In this document: one piece after another, positions 9,139-17,644 of the stretch
Numbering within the stretch: the first letter of the stretch is position 1
Layout of the letters: the number at the start of each line of letters is the position of its first letter
From: CAMDBL01 sp964498125
GTDB lineage: Bacteria; Pseudomonadota; Alphaproteobacteria; Rhizobiales; Hyphomicrobiaceae
Length of the DNA: 55,008 bases
Reading direction: 5' to 3'
NCBI GenBank assembly: GCA_964498125.1
Contig: CAZCGE010000060.1
Coordinates: forward strand, 1-55,008
Translations under genes and position numbers: made by a program
The notes under the pieces: generated by a model
Told to the model about the DNA's origin: nothing
Seen by the model: the letters and a program-made list of their open reading frames with translations, nothing else
Databases searched by the model: none

Positions 9139-9374
9139 AACGCACAGCACAGCGCGTTCCTGAACGACACTACAGCATCCGGATCACAAATGCGTCAATC
9201 GCTCCACGCTCGACCCGCTTCTCATGTAGTCCCGGATTGCTGACTTGATCCGGAGGAAATCAGCTGATGAACGGAACGAATTTCGAACGCCATCGCTGGT
9301 ATACACGCTCCCTGCCTCAAGCCACCCTACCGAGCGCGCTGAATTTCAGATTGCAATCTCAATGACATACGTGT

Positions 9375-9599
9375 TCATTGTTTCATCCCGCCCGGATCGG
9401 CGAACGAGATGCGGCCATCAGCCCAGACATATCGCTTCAAGTGCGCGAGATTGGTGGCGCTGCGCATGATGACGGCGCGCTCGTAGGCGGAAATGCCGTG
9501 GCTGCCACGGCCGCGATCGCCATAGGTGTTTCCCGGCGCGGCGAGCACGGCGCCCGAGGTCAGAGCTAGCGTGGCGATGGCGATAATGGTCGATTTCAT
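9375..9599 (-). CDS. Small secreted protein of unknown function
   Basis: A 74-residue product starting at the ATG at 9599, with GGAG about 8 nt upstream. The first 20 residues are a clear signal peptide (MKSTIIAIATLALTSGAVLA followed by AP). The mature part, about 53 residues, is hydrophilic and contains GNTYGDRGRGSHGISAYERA and a C-terminal RYVWADGRISFADPGG. No family is recognised. The gene stands alone, convergent with nhaA, and the gap to sodB contains a structured repeat. Small exported proteins of this style are common in alphaproteobacteria and usually unstudied. Confidence 0.65.
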   Translation of the reverse strand: MKSTIIAIATLALTSGAVLAAPGNTYGDRGRGSHGISAYERAVIMRSATNLAHLKRYVWADGRISFADPGGMKQ

Positions 9600-10096
9600 G
9601 GCGTGGTCTCCACTGTTGGGCCCGGCTGTCGAATCAGCTGCTGAGTCTCAGGCCGGTCGGCCGGGGTGATATCGCAAAGACGCTGATCACCGACCATTTC
9701 CGTCGATAAAAATCATTAAAAATCAGAAAGTTAGAAGGAGTTTTCCTGAATAGTTGTTCATCACCAATGCTGGTCGCCCCGCGGACCGTGAAGCCTGCCT
9801 CACGAGCGCGGCAGCCGCGCGATGCGCCATCTCCCTCGTGCGCCAACCGATGCTACACATTGGCGGCAAAGTTTCTGCCTTTGGTCTGTTGGAGCCCCAA
9901 CCTATCCTCTGCGTCCCCGGACAAGCGATCCGACCGCGAGGTCGGAACGCGAAGATCCGGGGTCTTCACCCTTCTGAAATGGGGAGGACCCCGGCTCTGC
10001 GCGGCCACCACCGCTTCGGCCGGGGACGCAGATCAATAGGGTGCTAACTTATGTTAGTGCGTATGGGCCTGACCCCGCCTTCGATGACGTCGCGCC
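9600..10096. other. 497-bp gene-free stretch with structured repeat
   Basis: No convincing gene. The left part (9600-9760) is comparatively AT-rich and should hold the promoter of the small secreted gene. The right part contains the nested palindrome at 9909-10031 and a half copy, GGGCCTGACCCC (10065-10076), of the GGGGTCAG repeat family. A 70-codon minus-strand frame (9634-9846) lacks any family feature and was not called. Confidence 0.5.
9909..10031. repeat. Nested palindromic element with three paired segments
   Basis: Outer arms CTGCGTCCCCGG (9909-9920) and CCGGGGACGCAG (10020-10031) are perfect 12-bp complements. Inside are hairpin CCGACC-GCGA-GGTCGG (9930-9945) and hairpin CCGGGGTC/GACCCCGG (9957-9964 with 9987-9994). 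The fold would be a multi-branched RNA or DNA structure. It resembles intergenic palindromic repeats of alphaproteobacteria more than a known ncRNA; a transcribed RNA cannot be excluded. Confidence 0.7.
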
Positions 10097-10687
10097 TCAA
10101 CCCAGCATCTTCTCGACGTACTCCCAGTTGACCAGGCTGTCGAAGAAGGCCTCGAGGTACTTTGGCCGCGCGTTGCGATAGTCGATGTAGTAGCTGTGCT
10201 CCCAGACGTCGCAGCCAAGGATTGGCTGGGCGCCGTGCATCAGCGGGTTTTCGCCGTTCGGTGTCTTGGCGACTTCGAGCTTGCCGCCCTTGACGACCAG
10301 CCAGCACCAGCCCGAGCCGAACTGCGTGACGCCGGCCTGGACGAAGTCGGTGCGCAGCTTGTCATAGCCGCCGAACTCGGCGACCAGCTTCTCCAGCTTG
10401 CCCGGCAGTTTCTTGCCGCCGCCACCCTTCATCATCCAGTTCCAGAAGTGGAGATGGTTGTAGTGCTGGCCGGCATTGTTGATCAGCGGTGCGTTCTTCT
10501 CGGTAAACGCCTTCTTGCAGATCTCTTCCAGCGACAGGCTCTCGTAGGGCGTGCCGGCCTTGGCCGCGTTGCCGTTGGTGACGTAGGCGAGGTGATGCTT
10601 GTCGTGGTGGAACTCCAGCGTCTCGCGCGACATGTATGGGGCCAGCGCATCGTGGGCATAAGGCAGGTCAGGCAGCTTGAAGGTCAT
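10097..10687 (-). CDS. sodB: Superoxide dismutase (Fe/Mn type)
   Basis: A 196-residue cytoplasmic superoxide dismutase. Metal ligands are readable as His27 (LEFHHDKHH), His78 (HYNHLHFWNWM), Asp160 and His164 (CDVWEHSYYIDY). Residues GGGGKK and FGSGWCWLVV are standard for the family. The N-terminus MTFKLPDLPYAHDALAPYMS matches Fe-SOD. Whether the metal is Fe or Mn, or the enzyme is cambialistic, is not settled by these motifs; Gln74 in NNAGQHYNH is at the position that in SodB supplies the active-site glutamine, which favours Fe. The gene appears monocistronic. Confidence 0.95.
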   Translation of the reverse strand: MTFKLPDLPYAHDALAPYMSRETLEFHHDKHHLAYVTNGNAAKAGTPYESLSLEEICKKAFTEKNAPLINNAGQHYNHLHFWNWMMKGGGGKKLPGKLEKLVAEFGGYDKLRTDFVQAGVTQFGSGWCWLVVKGGKLEVAKTPNGENPLMHGAQPILGCDVWEHSYYIDYRNARPKYLEAFFDSLVNWEYVEKMLG

Positions 10688-10832
10688 GGGTTTACTCCCG
10701 CGTTACGTGACGAGATGGATGGGTCAAGTCTTGGATGGCTGGACCCTAAGTGGTTGGGCGGCGGCTGGCAAGGCGGTGCACAGGCAGCGCGGGTGCGCAT
10801 GGCGTCTCAGCGACCCCGGCCCGTCAAGCCAA

Positions 10833-11576
10833 TCACCGCGCCGCAAACTGCGAAGAAACGACCAGGGCCACGCCGGCGATCAGCAGCACCAGCAGGACGA
10901 GGCGATCGAACCGGCGATCGTCGAGCCGGCGATACACCATGGCACCGAGAAACGTGCCGATGATCGCGGTGGGCAGGGACCACAGCAGCGCGGCGCGAAA
11001 TTCTTCGGTCATCAATCCTGCAATGGCACTCGAAACCAACATCGCTGATAACACCACGGCGTTGTAGACTTGGAAGACGCCGCGGCGCTCGTCCTTGCCC
11101 CAGCCCTGCAGGCTCGCCCAGATGATTGGCAGCGGGCCGGAGAGCGCGGCAAGGCCGGCCATCAGGCCGCCACCGATGCCGACCGCCAGATCGGCCTTCA
11201 GTCCCGCGCCCTTGACGCGCAGTCCCGCGCCGCCCAGCAGCATGAACGTGCAATAGCCGATCAGTACAAGGCCGACGACAAGCTTGAATGTGCTGAGACC
11301 GACATGCGGCAACAAAGCCGTGCCGAGTGGTATGCCAAGCAGGCCGCCGATCACCAACGGTAGCGCGCGCGGCCAGGCGATGTACCGCCAGATGGCGGGC
11401 AGTGTCTGAGCCTGCCCGGCGACGCCGATGGCAGCGCCTAGCATGGCCGCCGTCGCCGGCGAAACCGCCAGCAGAAGCAGCGGCATCGAGGTCAGCGCCG
11501 TGCCGAAGCCCGTCAGGCCGTTGACGAAGCCGCCGGCAAATGCGCCGGCAACGATCAGCAAGGTATCAGCCGCCAT
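10833..11576 (-). CDS. TauE/SafE-family sulfite exporter-like permease
   Basis: A 247-residue polytopic membrane protein with about eight hydrophobic segments. The N-terminal repeat motif GGFVNGLTGFGTALTSMPLLL is the TauE/SafE (DUF81) signature, echoed at the half-way point by VGIGGGLMAGLAALSGPLPIIW. Family members move sulfur- or carbon-containing anions such as sulfite or sulfoacetate; the substrate here is unknown. The ATG at 11576 has GAGG 8 nt upstream, better than the TTG two codons earlier. The gene is divergent from the Hsp20 gene. Confidence 0.88.
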   Translation of the reverse strand: MAADTLLIVAGAFAGGFVNGLTGFGTALTSMPLLLLAVSPATAAMLGAAIGVAGQAQTLPAIWRYIAWPRALPLVIGGLLGIPLGTALLPHVGLSTFKLVVGLVLIGYCTFMLLGGAGLRVKGAGLKADLAVGIGGGLMAGLAALSGPLPIIWASLQGWGKDERRGVFQVYNAVVLSAMLVSSAIAGLMTEEFRAALLWSLPTAIIGTFLGAMVYRRLDDRRFDRLVLLVLLIAGVALVVSSQFAAR

Positions 11577-11764
11577 TCGCAATTCCTCGCCCCGGTGCGC
11601 ATGGCGTGAGGCGGTGTTGTCCGTGTTCGCGTTCGCTTGAAGTCGGTTCGATCAGCACCATATAACCTGCTATGACAGATGCCAGCGCCTCGCGACGAGG
11701 GCTGGGGTGGCGGAGGCCAATGCATGGCTCCGCCGGAATGACTGGGCTGCGCATACCAAGGTCG

Positions 11765-11786
11765 CTTCGAGAAGGGCTTTGCGAAG
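11765..11786 (+). promoter_or_regulatory. Hairpin enclosing the hsp20 ribosome site (possible RNA thermometer)
   Basis: CTTCG (11765-11769) can pair with CGAAG (11782-11786), looping out AGAAGGG (11770-11776), the ribosome site of the small heat-shock gene. Small heat-shock genes of rhizobia commonly use ROSE-type RNA thermometers, but the short stem here is weak evidence. Confidence 0.25.
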
Positions 11787-12224
11787 ATGTCACGACTACC
11801 CGGACTGGCGAACCCGTTGCTACTCGGGTTCGAAGAGATCGAGCGGCTGATTGAGCGCCTCGGCAAGGGTGGCGGGGATGGCTATCCCCCCTACAACATT
11901 GAGCGCATCGCCAAATCCGACGGCGGCCCCGAGCTGCTGCGCATCACATTGGCCGTGGCCGGATTCACGCGTGATCAGATCGAGATCTGGGTCGAGGACA
12001 ATCAGCTGGCCATCCAAGGCCGCCAGCAGGAAGACCAGGCGCGCGTGTACCTTTATCGCGGCATCGCTGCCCGCCAGTTTCGGCGTACCTTCGTACTCGC
12101 GGACGGCATCGAAGTTCGGTCGGCGGATCTCAATAACGGGTTGTTATTCATCGATCTCGTCCGCAACGAGCCGGAGCGAACCGTGCGCCGCATCGAGATC
12201 GGATTGGCCAAATCTCGCGCATAG
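11787..12224 (+). CDS. Hsp20/alpha-crystallin small heat-shock protein
   Basis: A 145-residue ATP-independent holdase of the IbpA type. After an N-terminal arm (LPGLANPLLLGFEEIERLIERL) come the alpha-crystallin strands: YPPYNIERIAKSDG, LLRITLAVAGFTRDQIEIWVE, LAIQGRQ, RGIAARQFRRTFVLADGIEV and NGLLFIDLVRNEPE. The PPYNIE start of the domain and the RxFRRTFxL motif match rhizobial class A sHsps. It stands next to a DUF1150 gene, a pairing seen widely in alphaproteobacteria. The start codon is embedded beside a small hairpin. Confidence 0.92.
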   Translation: MSRLPGLANPLLLGFEEIERLIERLGKGGGDGYPPYNIERIAKSDGGPELLRITLAVAGFTRDQIEIWVEDNQLAIQGRQQEDQARVYLYRGIAARQFRRTFVLADGIEVRSADLNNGLLFIDLVRNEPERTVRRIEIGLAKSRA

Positions 12225-12378
12225 AGGCGCGAAAGGCACGCTGTGCCCGGCAAGCACCTGCTAGAATGGTATTAACGATAGCCTAACCAATCGAATCGAC
12301 GGATGCTGCGCAGGCAGTCTCTTTTAACAGAGGCAGTGCCATCTTGTGCCAAAGCCGTCGTAGGCATGGAGTGGAGCC

Positions 12379-12672
12379 ATGGAACAGAAGTCGACGAAGC
12401 GCGGGAAGCCGGGTGGCAAGTCCAGCAAGGCTGCCTTGCTCCTGAGCCAGCGCGAGTTGGCACGGCTCGGTGGCGGCGAAGTTGCTTACATCCGCAGCAT
12501 GACCACCGACGAAGCCATGAAGCTCTACCCGGCCATCAAGGGATTGCCGCGCGGCATCTGCGTCTTTGCGTTACACGCTGCCGACGGTACACCCATTGCC
12601 TTGACCGACAGCCGCCAGGCTGCGATCGGCCATGCCATCGGCGACAAGCTGGCGATCGCCAGCCTGCATTGA
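12379..12672 (+). CDS. DUF1150 family protein
   Basis: A 97-residue cytoplasmic protein. A basic 20-residue head (KSTKRGKPGGKSSKAA) is followed by the DUF1150 core: ELARLGGGEVAYIRSMTTDEA, then GICVFALHAADGTPIALTDSR and QAAIGHAIGDKL. DUF1150 proteins are alphaproteobacterial and usually sit downstream of Hsp20 genes, as here with a 154-bp gap; a stress-linked role is inferred from that context only. The ATG at 12379 is preceded by GGAG at about 12368. Confidence 0.85.
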   Translation: MEQKSTKRGKPGGKSSKAALLLSQRELARLGGGEVAYIRSMTTDEAMKLYPAIKGLPRGICVFALHAADGTPIALTDSRQAAIGHAIGDKLAIASLH

Positions 12673-12687
12673 GGCGGGTGCAAGGAC

Positions 12688-13671
12688 TTACCCCCGATAG
12701 TGCGAGAACTGGCCGTGCGGGCGGAAACGCTCCATGAAAGCGGGAACCACTGTGTCCACGGATTGCGCCGCGGTAATGCCAAGGCCGGCCAGCGTTCGCC
12801 CGTCCCGTTCGGCGGCCGCGCCGACGATATTATCCACCTGCAGCATGCGCACCTGATCGAGCGTCAGTGGCCGCATCGCATTGGGCAAGGGCGCGGTCAG
12901 GATCGTCATCAACTTGGCCGCCCAGAACGGCAGCGGCAGGTAGCGGGGATGTCGGCCAGACCATGCCTTGGTCTTGTCGAGCAGTTGCCGGAAGGTCGCC
13001 ACGTCCGGTCCGCCAATCTCGTAGGTAGCGCCCGGCACGGCACGCCCAGTCGCTGCCGCTGCAACGGCTTCGGCCACGTCGCCAACGAACACAGGCTGGA
13101 ACTTCGTGCGCCCGCCGCCGATCAGGGGCAGGACCGGCGATAGGACCGCCAACCCGCCGAACCGATTGAAGAAATCGTCTTCGGGGCCAAACACGATCGA
13201 TGGCCTGAGGATCGCCGCGCCTGGAAACTCGGTCAGCACGGCGGCTTCGGCCTCGGCCTTGGAGCGTGCATAGGCGGACTTCGAGCGTGGGTCAGCGCCG
13301 ATCACCGACATGTGCACCAGGTGCTGAGCACCGGCCGCCCGCGCCGCCCTGGCGACATCGCGCGCGCCCTGGACATGCACGGCGCCGAAAGTCTGCCGGC
13401 CGGCCGGCGTCATGATGCCGACGAGGTTGACGACCGTGCTCGCCCCCTCGACCGCGCGCGCGATCGAGTCAGGGTATCTGATGTTGGCTTGCACGGCGTG
13501 GATCTGGCCGACCCCGCCCATCGGCTGCAGATGGCCCGCCAGATCCGGCCGGCGCACCGCCGCGCGCACACGCCAGCCCTGCCGGGCCAGCGCCCGCACC
13601 GTGTGACGGCCAACAAATCCCGACCCGCCGAAGACCGTTGCGAGCCTGGCCGCGTCCTGCCCTGAAGCCAT
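12688..13671 (-). CDS. Complex I NDUFA9-like NAD(P)H-binding protein (atypical SDR)
   Basis: A 327-residue protein of the extended SDR superfamily. The Rossmann motif is ATVFGGSGFVGRHTVRALARQG near the N-terminus; VVNLVGIM and LVHMSVIGADPRSKSAYARSKAEAE follow, then the family-typical ILRPSIVFGPEDDFFNRF. This arrangement matches the alphaproteobacterial NDUFA9/NuoE-associated group that binds NADPH at complex I in mitochondria. In bacteria the role is probably redox or quinone-related but unproven. The catalytic Tyr of classical SDRs is replaced by the YARSK motif (Tyr-x3-Lys present). Confidence 0.85.
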   Translation of the reverse strand: MASGQDAARLATVFGGSGFVGRHTVRALARQGWRVRAAVRRPDLAGHLQPMGGVGQIHAVQANIRYPDSIARAVEGASTVVNLVGIMTPAGRQTFGAVHVQGARDVARAARAAGAQHLVHMSVIGADPRSKSAYARSKAEAEAAVLTEFPGAAILRPSIVFGPEDDFFNRFGGLAVLSPVLPLIGGGRTKFQPVFVGDVAEAVAAAATGRAVPGATYEIGGPDVATFRQLLDKTKAWSGRHPRYLPLPFWAAKLMTILTAPLPNAMRPLTLDQVRMLQVDNIVGAAAERDGRTLAGLGITAAQSVDTVVPAFMERFRPHGQFSHYRG

Positions 13672-13761
13672 GTGCCTGTCACCTTCATGCCGCTGTTCGT
13701 CACGTGCTGCGCCAGCACATACACGAGCCGACGCCGACTTTGAAGCTGCACCGGCGTCGCC

Positions 13762-14970
13762 TCACCCCATCGCCGGCATGCTGATCTGCGTCAGTTCGGG
13801 CGCGCCGGGCACGAATGTGCCCTCCACCTGCAGGCACCGGCCGATCATGCGGCCACGACCGGTGAATTCCTGGGCGATGGCCACATGCTCGCGCTCCCAT
13901 GCGGCGAGGTTGGCCGCGATCGCCCCGGCATCGCCGGCGGCGCGCAGCGCCGCGGCCAATCCCCAAGCCGCACGCATCGCCTTGGCCGTCGAAGCGCTCA
14001 CATGTGGACGCGTCGCCGCCGCGGCATCGCCGATCAGCAGCTGACGGCCGAAAACCATGCCCGTGGGCTCGACGTCATGGATCGGCGTCACGAACGGGTC
14101 GGACAGCGCGAACACCTCGGCCGCGGCCGGCGGCAACTCCGCCTCGACGTCGCGGCGAAACTGATCAATCTGGCGTTGCCGCACCATGCCTGCCCGCAAT
14201 GATGTCGGGCGGTGCACGCCGTCGCGGTCGGTCATCAGCGCCGCGAGATCGGCGCCCTCGCCGACATTGCGATACCAGATCGCGTTGATGCGCCGCTCGC
14301 CCTCGCCATTGCCGTCGGCTTCGCCGGGCACCGGATAAAGAATGACGTGGCTGAGGCCGGGGATGACGAAAATGCGCGCATCAACCAGGATTGCTCGCGT
14401 CTCGGTGCTGAGCGAAGCCTCCGGCACCAGCCCGCGCCAGGCCACGTAACCGGAATACCGCATGTCTGCCGTCGGGCACAGACGCGCACGTGCCGAGGAA
14501 GCGATGCCATCGGCGAACACAACCAGATCGGCGACCTCGACATCGCCGCCAGCAAATCGAACCTCGACTTTGTCGCCGTGGTGCGTGGCGCCGATACATG
14601 CCTGTCCGCAGCGATAATTCACCCGATCGAAACGGCTCAGCAACGCCCGGTAGAGACTGCCCCAGGACGCGAACTGCCCGGCCTCGGGCTGCTCGAAGAT
14701 GATCTGATTGCCCGGCCCAGCCCGGCGCGGGGCCAGATGGCGGTCGAACAGCGTGCGTGTCGAAGCGGGGCCGAGATCGATTTGGGCCTCACGCCAGAGC
14801 ATCTCGGCCATGCGCGGCTGCACGCGGATACCCGCGCCATTGCCACGCAGAATTTCCGGCGCGCGCTCGTAGACCCGCACGCGGAAGCCCGCGTCCTGCA
14901 AGGCAATGGCGGTGAACAGCCCGGCGTGCGAGCCGCCGATCACAACAATGTCCTCGAGCGTCCGCGCCAT
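13762..14970 (-). CDS. FAD-dependent monooxygenase (aromatic hydroxylase type)
   Basis: A 402-residue group A flavoprotein hydroxylase. FAD binding is shown by IVVIGGSHAGLFTAIALQDAG (from residue 8), then RVYERAPEILRGNGAGI, the DG motif VVFADGIASSARARL, and the GD motif LLIGDAAAATRPHVSASTAKAM near residue 310. The layout resembles 2,6-dihydroxypyridine 3-monooxygenase and salicylate hydroxylase-like enzymes; the aromatic substrate is unknown. The ATG at 14970 is chosen because it starts directly before the FAD motif, although the frame continues open upstream for 30 codons. No catabolic partners lie next to it. Confidence 0.82.
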   Translation of the reverse strand: MARTLEDIVVIGGSHAGLFTAIALQDAGFRVRVYERAPEILRGNGAGIRVQPRMAEMLWREAQIDLGPASTRTLFDRHLAPRRAGPGNQIIFEQPEAGQFASWGSLYRALLSRFDRVNYRCGQACIGATHHGDKVEVRFAGGDVEVADLVVFADGIASSARARLCPTADMRYSGYVAWRGLVPEASLSTETRAILVDARIFVIPGLSHVILYPVPGEADGNGEGERRINAIWYRNVGEGADLAALMTDRDGVHRPTSLRAGMVRQRQIDQFRRDVEAELPPAAAEVFALSDPFVTPIHDVEPTGMVFGRQLLIGDAAAATRPHVSASTAKAMRAAWGLAAALRAAGDAGAIAANLAAWEREHVAIAQEFTGRGRMIGRCLQVEGTFVPGAPELTQISMPAMG

Positions 14971-15172
14971 CGTGCTGCCTGTCTGCCAGCGCCTGTCATA
15001 GCTATAGTCGGGGATACAGCCCGGCTCCAGGCCGTCCCGCGCGATGCTGTCGGGTGCCACCGTCCAGGCCCACGTTGGCAGGCAAGTTAGCCGTCAATGA
15101 ACTCGGCTCTGGAGGGCGTACCCTTTTCACTATAGAAAAGTAAATAGCGTTTGTTTTCAGTGAGGTTGTGGC

Positions 15173-16156
15173 ATGGCCATGGAGACCGTGAGCGAAACCG
15201 TGGCGCCCGATGCCGCCGAAGCGGCACGACTGGCGGTCGAGCAGCGGCTGCGTCTGAGAAGCGATGGCCGCGACTACTTCGAGGAGAACTTCGACAAGAC
15301 GCTGGCGGCGATGCTCAGGGCCAACGTCGCCACGATGTGGCGACGTATCGGCGCCGTGGTGCTCGGCCTCGCCCTGGTGGGCGCCGGCATCGGCACCTAC
15401 GTTGCGGGATATCGCGCATTCCTGATGCAGGAAGCGCTTGTGGCGGCGGCGGGCGTCATATTGATCGGTTGGGCAGTCCTCTACTTGCGAAGCCGCAAGG
15501 AGGGCTCGCTGCGGGACGTCGAGAAGGGTCTCGACGAGTTGAGCGAGCTTGACCTCGACACCTTGATCGCCCGCGCCGATGAGCGCCTGGCCTTTGTCGG
15601 CGACACCGACCTGAAGGAGAAACTCGTGCTGCGCGGCTTTCCGGATCGGCTGCGCCTGCCCGGAGCCTTCTTCGGTGGGCGCATCGGCTCGGATGGGCGC
15701 ACGCGCTTCTCGCCGGTCGGCATCACGGTGTTCGCGCTCGGCAAGGATACGGTCGCCGCCTACAAGGGCGCCATCGATCTGACATCGGGCGACATCCTCT
15801 ATGAACGTCTCGTCGAGTTTCCTTATCGCGACATCCGCGCCCTGGAGCTGGTCGTCTCCACCCGCGGGGAAACTGGCGCCGACGCCGAGCCGCCAAAAAA
15901 GGTGGGGCCGATACAGGCCATGGCCAACGCCGCTGCGCGCCGGTCCCGTGCGCAGCGGCCGCAGAAAGACAAAGAGGCGCTCGTCATCCACCTGTCGACC
16001 GCGGTCAGTGTCGAGTCCGTGCTCGTCGACCGTGGGTTCGTCGATGCCTGGAAGGGCGAGAAACTCGGTCTGATCGCGCCGGTCGAGACCGAGGAGCATT
16101 GCCGCGCCGTCTGGCAAACCCTGCGCGAGCGCTGGCGCGCGGCGCTTGCTGGATAG
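15173..16156 (+). CDS. Two-TM membrane protein of unknown function
   Basis: A 327-residue protein not assigned to a family. Residues about 60-80 (IGAVVLGLALVGAGIGTYVAGY) and 88-106 (ALVAAAGVILIGWAVLYL) are transmembrane helices; the N-terminal 55 residues are acidic and soluble. The long C-terminal part carries no catalytic motif I recognise but contains ordered beta-like stretches (GITVFALGKDTVAAYKGAIDL, EALVIHLSTAVSVESVL). GAGG lies 8 nt before the ATG at 15173. It is transcribed away from the FAD monooxygenase and followed by a purine-rich inverted repeat. It could be a small-molecule sensor or scaffold; this is a guess. Confidence 0.7.
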   Translation: MAMETVSETVAPDAAEAARLAVEQRLRLRSDGRDYFEENFDKTLAAMLRANVATMWRRIGAVVLGLALVGAGIGTYVAGYRAFLMQEALVAAAGVILIGWAVLYLRSRKEGSLRDVEKGLDELSELDLDTLIARADERLAFVGDTDLKEKLVLRGFPDRLRLPGAFFGGRIGSDGRTRFSPVGITVFALGKDTVAAYKGAIDLTSGDILYERLVEFPYRDIRALELVVSTRGETGADAEPPKKVGPIQAMANAAARRSRAQRPQKDKEALVIHLSTAVSVESVLVDRGFVDAWKGEKLGLIAPVETEEHCRAVWQTLRERWRAALAG

Positions 16157-16160
16157 TGCA

Positions 16161-16243
16161 GGGGGAGTGGGGAGTAAGGGAGTAGGAAACGGCCTATGCT
16201 CGCTACTCGACCGCAGGATATGCTCCCTACTCCCTACTCCCCC
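16161..16243. repeat. Purine-rich imperfect inverted repeat (GGGGAGTA type)
   Basis: The left arm at 16161-16186 is built of GGGAGT/GGGAGTA units and the right arm at 16223-16243 of CTCCCTACT units, about 36 nt apart. The hairpin would lie between two co-directional genes. A second member of the family is at 51202-51276. Confidence 0.75.
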
Positions 16244-16260
16244 ACTTCAGCGAGCCTTCC

Positions 16261-16929
16261 ATGTCCGCTCTCAAGACCATCGATCTGACGCTGCCGGCCA
16301 GCACGGACACGTTGCGTGAGCTGGAGATCGGCACGGTCGTCTATCTGAAAGGGCGGGTTTTTACGGCACGCGAGGGCGTCTACAAGCGCGCCGTCGAGGA
16401 TGGCCACCCGCTGCCTGCCTCGCTCGCCGAACTCGGCAGCGCCAATTTCCACTGTTCGCCGGCCGCCTCGATCGCGCCGGACGGGCGCATGACCGTCGGC
16501 GCCGTCACGGCCACCGCCTCGTTCCGTTTCAACACGTGGCTCGATGGCTGGTTCGCCATGTCGAAATGCAACGTCATCATCGGCAAGGGCGGCATGACCA
16601 GCGACATCTATCGCCGGTCGTTCGTGCCCAATAACGCCATCTATCTGACCACCGTCGGCTATGGCACCGGGGCCTTGCTCGGGCGCGGCATCAAAAAAGT
16701 CGTTGCCGCGCACTGGCTCGAGGAACTCGGGCTCGCCCAGGCCATCTGGGTGTTGGATGTGGAGCGCTTCGGGCCATTCCTGGTCGAGAGCGACCTGGCC
16801 GGCAACTCGCTGTTCGAGCGCGAGAACGCCAAGATCGCACCTGGTCTCGCCGCGCTCTATGCCGGCACCCGGCCCGCCACGTTGCGCCGCTTCGGCGAGA
16901 CCGACGACAAGACCGATGAGCTGATTTGA
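16261..16929 (+). CDS. Fumarate hydratase class I / L-tartrate dehydratase beta-subunit homologue
   Basis: A 222-residue protein matching the C-terminal (beta) domain of class I Fe-S hydro-lyases such as fumarase A and TtdB. Signatures include LRELEIGTVVYLKGRVFTARE, ANFHCSPAA, VGAVTATASFRFNTW and, diagnostic, NVIIGKGGMTSD followed by GTGALLGRGIKKV. The beta subunit normally pairs with a larger alpha subunit that holds the 4Fe-4S cluster; no alpha gene is adjacent, which is odd. Either the partner is encoded elsewhere or this domain has another role. It is followed closely by a Uma2-family gene. Confidence 0.85.
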   Translation: MSALKTIDLTLPASTDTLRELEIGTVVYLKGRVFTAREGVYKRAVEDGHPLPASLAELGSANFHCSPAASIAPDGRMTVGAVTATASFRFNTWLDGWFAMSKCNVIIGKGGMTSDIYRRSFVPNNAIYLTTVGYGTGALLGRGIKKVVAAHWLEELGLAQAIWVLDVERFGPFLVESDLAGNSLFERENAKIAPGLAALYAGTRPATLRRFGETDDKTDELI

Positions 16930-16980
16930 TGGCCGGCTGCGGGTTGCGAGCCGATGGCCCAAGGGACTACAGTGTGCACC

Positions 16981-17580
16981 ATGAACGAGATCGCGCACGC
17001 TCGACGACCACTCCAAACGACCCAGGGCGCGCAGCATTTTCCTCGCCTGAAGTGGACGCTTGCCGAGTTCGAGCGCCTGATGGAGCTTGGCGTCTTCACC
17101 GAGCAGGATCGTGTTGAGCTGATCGGCGGGGAGTTGGTTCCGATGGCTGCGAAAGGCATTCGGCACGAAGTCGTGCGGCACGAGCTCCACAAGTGGCTGC
17201 GAAAAAGCCTGCCTCAACAGATCGACTACGCCGTCGAGATCGGTTGGAGACCAGATGCCGAGACCTATCTCGAGCCGGACCTGCTCATCTACCCGGATGG
17301 TTTCAGGGCAGCCAAAGTTCCGGCTGCCGAGGTGCTTCTGCTGATCGAAGTCGCGCACGCGAGCCTCGCCGATGACAAGAAACGCAAGGCGCCCATTTAT
17401 GCCGCGCTCGGGGTCCGCGAGTATTGGGTTGTCGATGCGGTGACCCTCGAGTCGACCGTGTATCGTGAGCCGACGGCGGGTGGATACGCGAAGGCAAGCA
17501 CGATCGACGGTAACAGCCCGCTCCAGCCGGCGTTCATTGCGGGTCTTGCGCTGAAACTTGCCGGACTGGACTTGGAGTGA
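16981..17580 (+). CDS. Uma2 family (DUF820) putative endonuclease-fold protein
   Basis: About 199 residues with the restriction-endonuclease-like fold of Uma2/DUF820. The core is visible: KWTLAEFERLMELGVFTEQDRVELIGGELVPM, then EPDLLIYPDG, the E-x-A catalytic-like strand LLIEVAHASLADDKKRKAPIYAALGVREYWVVDA. PD and E-x-[KA] elements suggest a PD-(D/E)xK nuclease, though biochemical roles are poorly known. The ATG at 16981 gives the family-typical N-terminus; an ATG at 16954 in the same frame is possible. Uma2 genes multiply in cyanobacteria and are scattered in alphaproteobacteria. Confidence 0.85.
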   Translation: MNEIAHARRPLQTTQGAQHFPRLKWTLAEFERLMELGVFTEQDRVELIGGELVPMAAKGIRHEVVRHELHKWLRKSLPQQIDYAVEIGWRPDAETYLEPDLLIYPDGFRAAKVPAAEVLLLIEVAHASLADDKKRKAPIYAALGVREYWVVDAVTLESTVYREPTAGGYAKASTIDGNSPLQPAFIAGLALKLAGLDLE

Positions 17581-17644
17581 GTCGACAACTGTTTGCTGAG
17601 CGCGCCACGCACCTCATGCAGCCAGCTGCGCTGGCGATGACGTA

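Noticed and set aside
9634..9846. 70-codon minus-strand frame
   Set aside because: No motif, no ribosome site; overlaps the AT-rich promoter area.
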